NCBI GenBank assembly: GCA_022616595.1
Contig: JAKEEL010000148.1
Coordinates: 1-18,062 of the forward strand
DNA from: Methylococcaceae bacterium
GTDB taxonomy: Bacteria > Pseudomonadota > Gammaproteobacteria > Methylococcales > UBA1147
DNA: 18,062 bases
Direction: 5' to 3'
Part shown: piece after piece, positions 16,688 to 18,062 of the stretch
Layout of the letters: the number at the start of each line of letters is the position of its first letter
How positions within the stretch are numbered: position 1 is the stretch's first letter
The notes under the pieces: generated by a model
Seen by the model: only the letters and a program-made list of their open reading frames with translations
What the model was told of the DNA's origin: nothing
Database searches by the model: none
Made by a program: the position numbers and the translations under genes

Positions 16688-17023
16688 GTGCTCAGAATAT
16701 CCCCCACTCCATCAAGCGCCGGAATAATCACCCTGGTCGTGGAAGGCCGCCTGCTCGGCCCCTGGGTCGCCGAGCTCGAATCCGCGGTCACAAGGACAGG
16801 ATTCCCCGTCGAGCAGGTGCGCCTGAACCTGTGCGGCGTGCAGTTTGCCGACGCCACCGGAATCGACCTACTCCAGCGACTGTCCAGGCAAGGAATCCAC
16901 TTGGAGGCAATCTCTCCATTTATCCAGGAGCTGTTGTATAGTCCAGCATATCGAGATGCGGATTTCACGAGCCCGGAGATCGGCGAAGAAAGAAACCCTA
17001 TCGACCGCGGCGAGAATCCTTAA
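16688..17023 (+). CDS. STAS-domain protein (anti-sigma-factor-antagonist-like)
   Basis: The 111-aa protein starts at GTG 16688 behind GGGAG, 7 bases upstream. Residues about 12-85 are a STAS fold: GIITLVVEGRLLGPWVAELE (12-31), LNLCGVQFADATGIDLLQRL (46-65) and IHLEAI. STAS proteins act as partner-switching regulators or small-molecule-binding modules. At the usual DSSG phosphorylation site this protein has D55-A56-T57-G58, so T57 occupies the position of the phosphorylated Ser of SpoIIAA. The tail from about residue 88 is polar and unassigned. The gene is preceded by its own sigma-54 promoter and by the activator gene. No cognate anti-sigma kinase is next to it. Confidence 0.75.
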   Translation: MLRISPTPSSAGIITLVVEGRLLGPWVAELESAVTRTGFPVEQVRLNLCGVQFADATGIDLLQRLSRQGIHLEAISPFIQELLYSPAYRDADFTSPEIGEERNPIDRGENP

Positions 17024-17069
17024 ACGACGAGAGTTCTTTTAACGAGGACTATTCAATTGCTTCTCTTGC

Positions 17070-17342
17070 GTGCCGGGACCAGCCCGGGGATTGAGCTATT
17101 ACTCAAATCCATCAATCGTGCGTTATTTGTCGTTGGATATAGGCCAACTCGCCCGCGCTCGCAAGAAACTCCAAGACCTCGGCTTGATCGCTTTTGAGAA
17201 ACCTGTTTATCAGGTATTGGCGCTGGACAGACTTCCTTTGATTCCTGGTCAACCGCCTCTTGCGCACCGCACAGCCGGCCCAATTGCCATCGGCGAGATC
17301 CTCCGCCGAGCCCTTGGGAGGCCGGGAGGCAATCTCCTATGA
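17070..17342 (+). CDS. Small ORF preceding istA in an IS21-type element
   Basis: This 90-aa frame (GTG 17070) contains a winged-helix-like stretch, SLDIGQLARARKKLQDLGLI then AFEKPVYQVLALD, and a tail IGEILRRALGRPGGN. Its TGA overlaps the start of the istA reading frame (17340-17342), suggesting translational coupling. I believe it is the short ORF found ahead of istA in some IS21 relatives, but its function is not known to me. The N-terminal 20 residues are doubtful, and the gene may be a remnant. Confidence 0.4.
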   Translation: MPGPARGLSYYSNPSIVRYLSLDIGQLARARKKLQDLGLIAFEKPVYQVLALDRLPLIPGQPPLAHRTAGPIAIGEILRRALGRPGGNLL

Positions 17343-18062
17343 GACATTCTGCAAAATCCAGGATTATCACCAGCACCGGAGCTTGACCGTGACCCAGATC
17401 GCGCGTGAACCGGGGCTGGATCCGAAAACGGTCGGAAAGTGGGTTCAGGCCAAAAACTATCGCCCGCGCGCTGGATCGCCCCGCTCCAGCAAACTGGATC
17501 CCTTCAAGTCACATGTGGTGCGGCTTCTGGAAAGCTGCCTCCCTATAGCGCGACTCAAGTCTTTCAACGTCTCCGCGAAGAAGCCCATACCGGCGGCTTC
17601 TCCATTCTCAAGGATTATGTGCGCAAGGTACGCCCGGTACGCAAGCCCGCTTTTTTGACCCCATCCTTTGAGCCCGGCGAGTGCGCCCGGGTCACCCTCG
17701 ACACCAATCGTTATTCGGTACCCTCGGAATATGCCAGTACCCGCTTGACCTTGAAAGCCTACCCCGACCACCTCGTCATCTATCATCAGAACAAACTGAT
17801 CGCCCGGCATGTGCGCAGTTACGATCGCCACCAGGACTTTGAAAACCCCGACCACCCCCGTGAATTGCTGGCACAACGGCGTAAAGCCCGCGAACAGATC
17901 TTGCTCCGGCGCTTCCTCCTTTGGTCGCCAACCGCCGAGCGCTATTACCAGGAGCTGCAGCAGCGGCGCCTGAACCCGCGCCACCATATCCGCAAGATCC
18001 TCGTCTTGAGCGAGATCTATGGGACCGAAAATCTATCCCGGGCCATCGAGGATGCCTTCACC
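17314..18062 (+). pseudogene. istA: IS21-family transposase IstA, frameshifted and lacking the DDE core
   Basis: The N-terminal part reads ISYETFCKIQDYHQHRSLTV and TQIAREPGLDPKTVGKWVQ, the IstA helix-turn-helix. At about 17535-17543 the frame shifts; from 17544 the reading continues as YSATQVFQRLREEAHTGGFS and then ILKDYVRKVRP to FEPGECARV. Intact IstA next has the DWG... RNase-H-like catalytic domain; here the sequence jumps in frame at about 17689-17693 directly to TLDTNRYSVPSEYAS, which belongs to the C-terminal beta-barrel region, followed by RHVRSYDRHQDFENPDHP and LNPRHHIRKILVLSEIYG. Roughly 200 or more residues carrying the catalytic acids are therefore missing. No ATG precedes SYETF; TTG 17314 or a mutated ATG (now ATC at 17332) are possible starts. 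The product cannot be an active transposase. Confidence 0.85.

Larger units (their letters stand above)
17070..18062 (+). mobile_element. Defective IS21-family element, left part (continues beyond window)
   Basis: It comprises the short ORF at 17070 and the disrupted istA transposase, and runs off the right edge; the helper ATPase istB is expected beyond it. I could not identify the terminal repeat or a target duplication; the left end should lie between the STAS stop (17023) and about 17070. Confidence 0.7.

Noticed and set aside
17457..17987. Minus-strand open frame of 176 codons
   Set aside because: It is the antisense shadow of the istA remnant, which is clearly recognisable on the plus strand.

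Overview
The window looks like chromosomal DNA from an aerobic methylotrophic gammaproteobacterium, most likely a methanotroph of the Methylococcales type. The evidence is two tandem genes of the MtdB family (methylene-tetrahydromethanopterin dehydrogenase, a C1-oxidation enzyme) beside pntAB, together with an assimilatory nitrate/nitrite cluster, moderately GC-rich coding sequence and several sigma-54-type promoters. The taxonomic placement is inference; there is no rRNA or other marker here.

Layout. (a) 1-6697, nitrate assimilation: nirB-nirD run leftward (nirD leaves the window) and a nitrate/nitrite MFS transporter plus a PP2C-phosphatase/Ser-Thr-kinase fusion run rightward. They share a 579-bp divergent regulatory region holding two well-formed -24/-12 (sigma-54) promoters, one facing each way. 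(b) 6698-7830, a small accessory island: an AT-rich leader with a palindrome and a weaker -24/-12-like element, a 109-aa protein with a double-glycine leader resembling secreted peptide precursors, an intrinsic terminator, an orphan DUF433-like gene and a strong terminator. (c) 7836-12913, leftward: mtdB, a second mtdB paralogue, then pntA and pntB. The two dehydrogenases differ at the residue that normally sets NAD versus NADP preference, which fits their position next to a transhydrogenase. A RibD-C/DHFR-like reductase gene (12990-13847) diverges from mtdB across a 76-bp gap that carries a clear sigma-70 promoter for mtdB.

(d) 13848-14400, a scar: a frameshifted fragment resembling vanadium-dependent haloperoxidases, a run of three hairpins resembling an IS200/IS605 end, and the frameshifted tail of an unrecognised small gene. 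(e) 14583-17023, a regulatory pair: a GAF-PAS-AAA+-Fis sigma-54 activator followed by a STAS-domain gene with its own near-perfect -24/-12 promoter and a possible upstream activator dyad. (f) 17070-18062, the start of an IS21-family element whose istA is frameshifted and has lost its catalytic core by internal deletion; it runs off the right edge.

Functionally, the nitrate genes import nitrate/nitrite and reduce nitrite to ammonium under nitrogen/sigma-54 control, and the mtd/pnt genes oxidise methylene-H4MPT and balance NADH and NADPH. The activator-STAS pair and the double-glycine peptide are the least understood parts. No tRNA, rRNA or CRISPR array was seen. All family assignments are by reading, without database searches.
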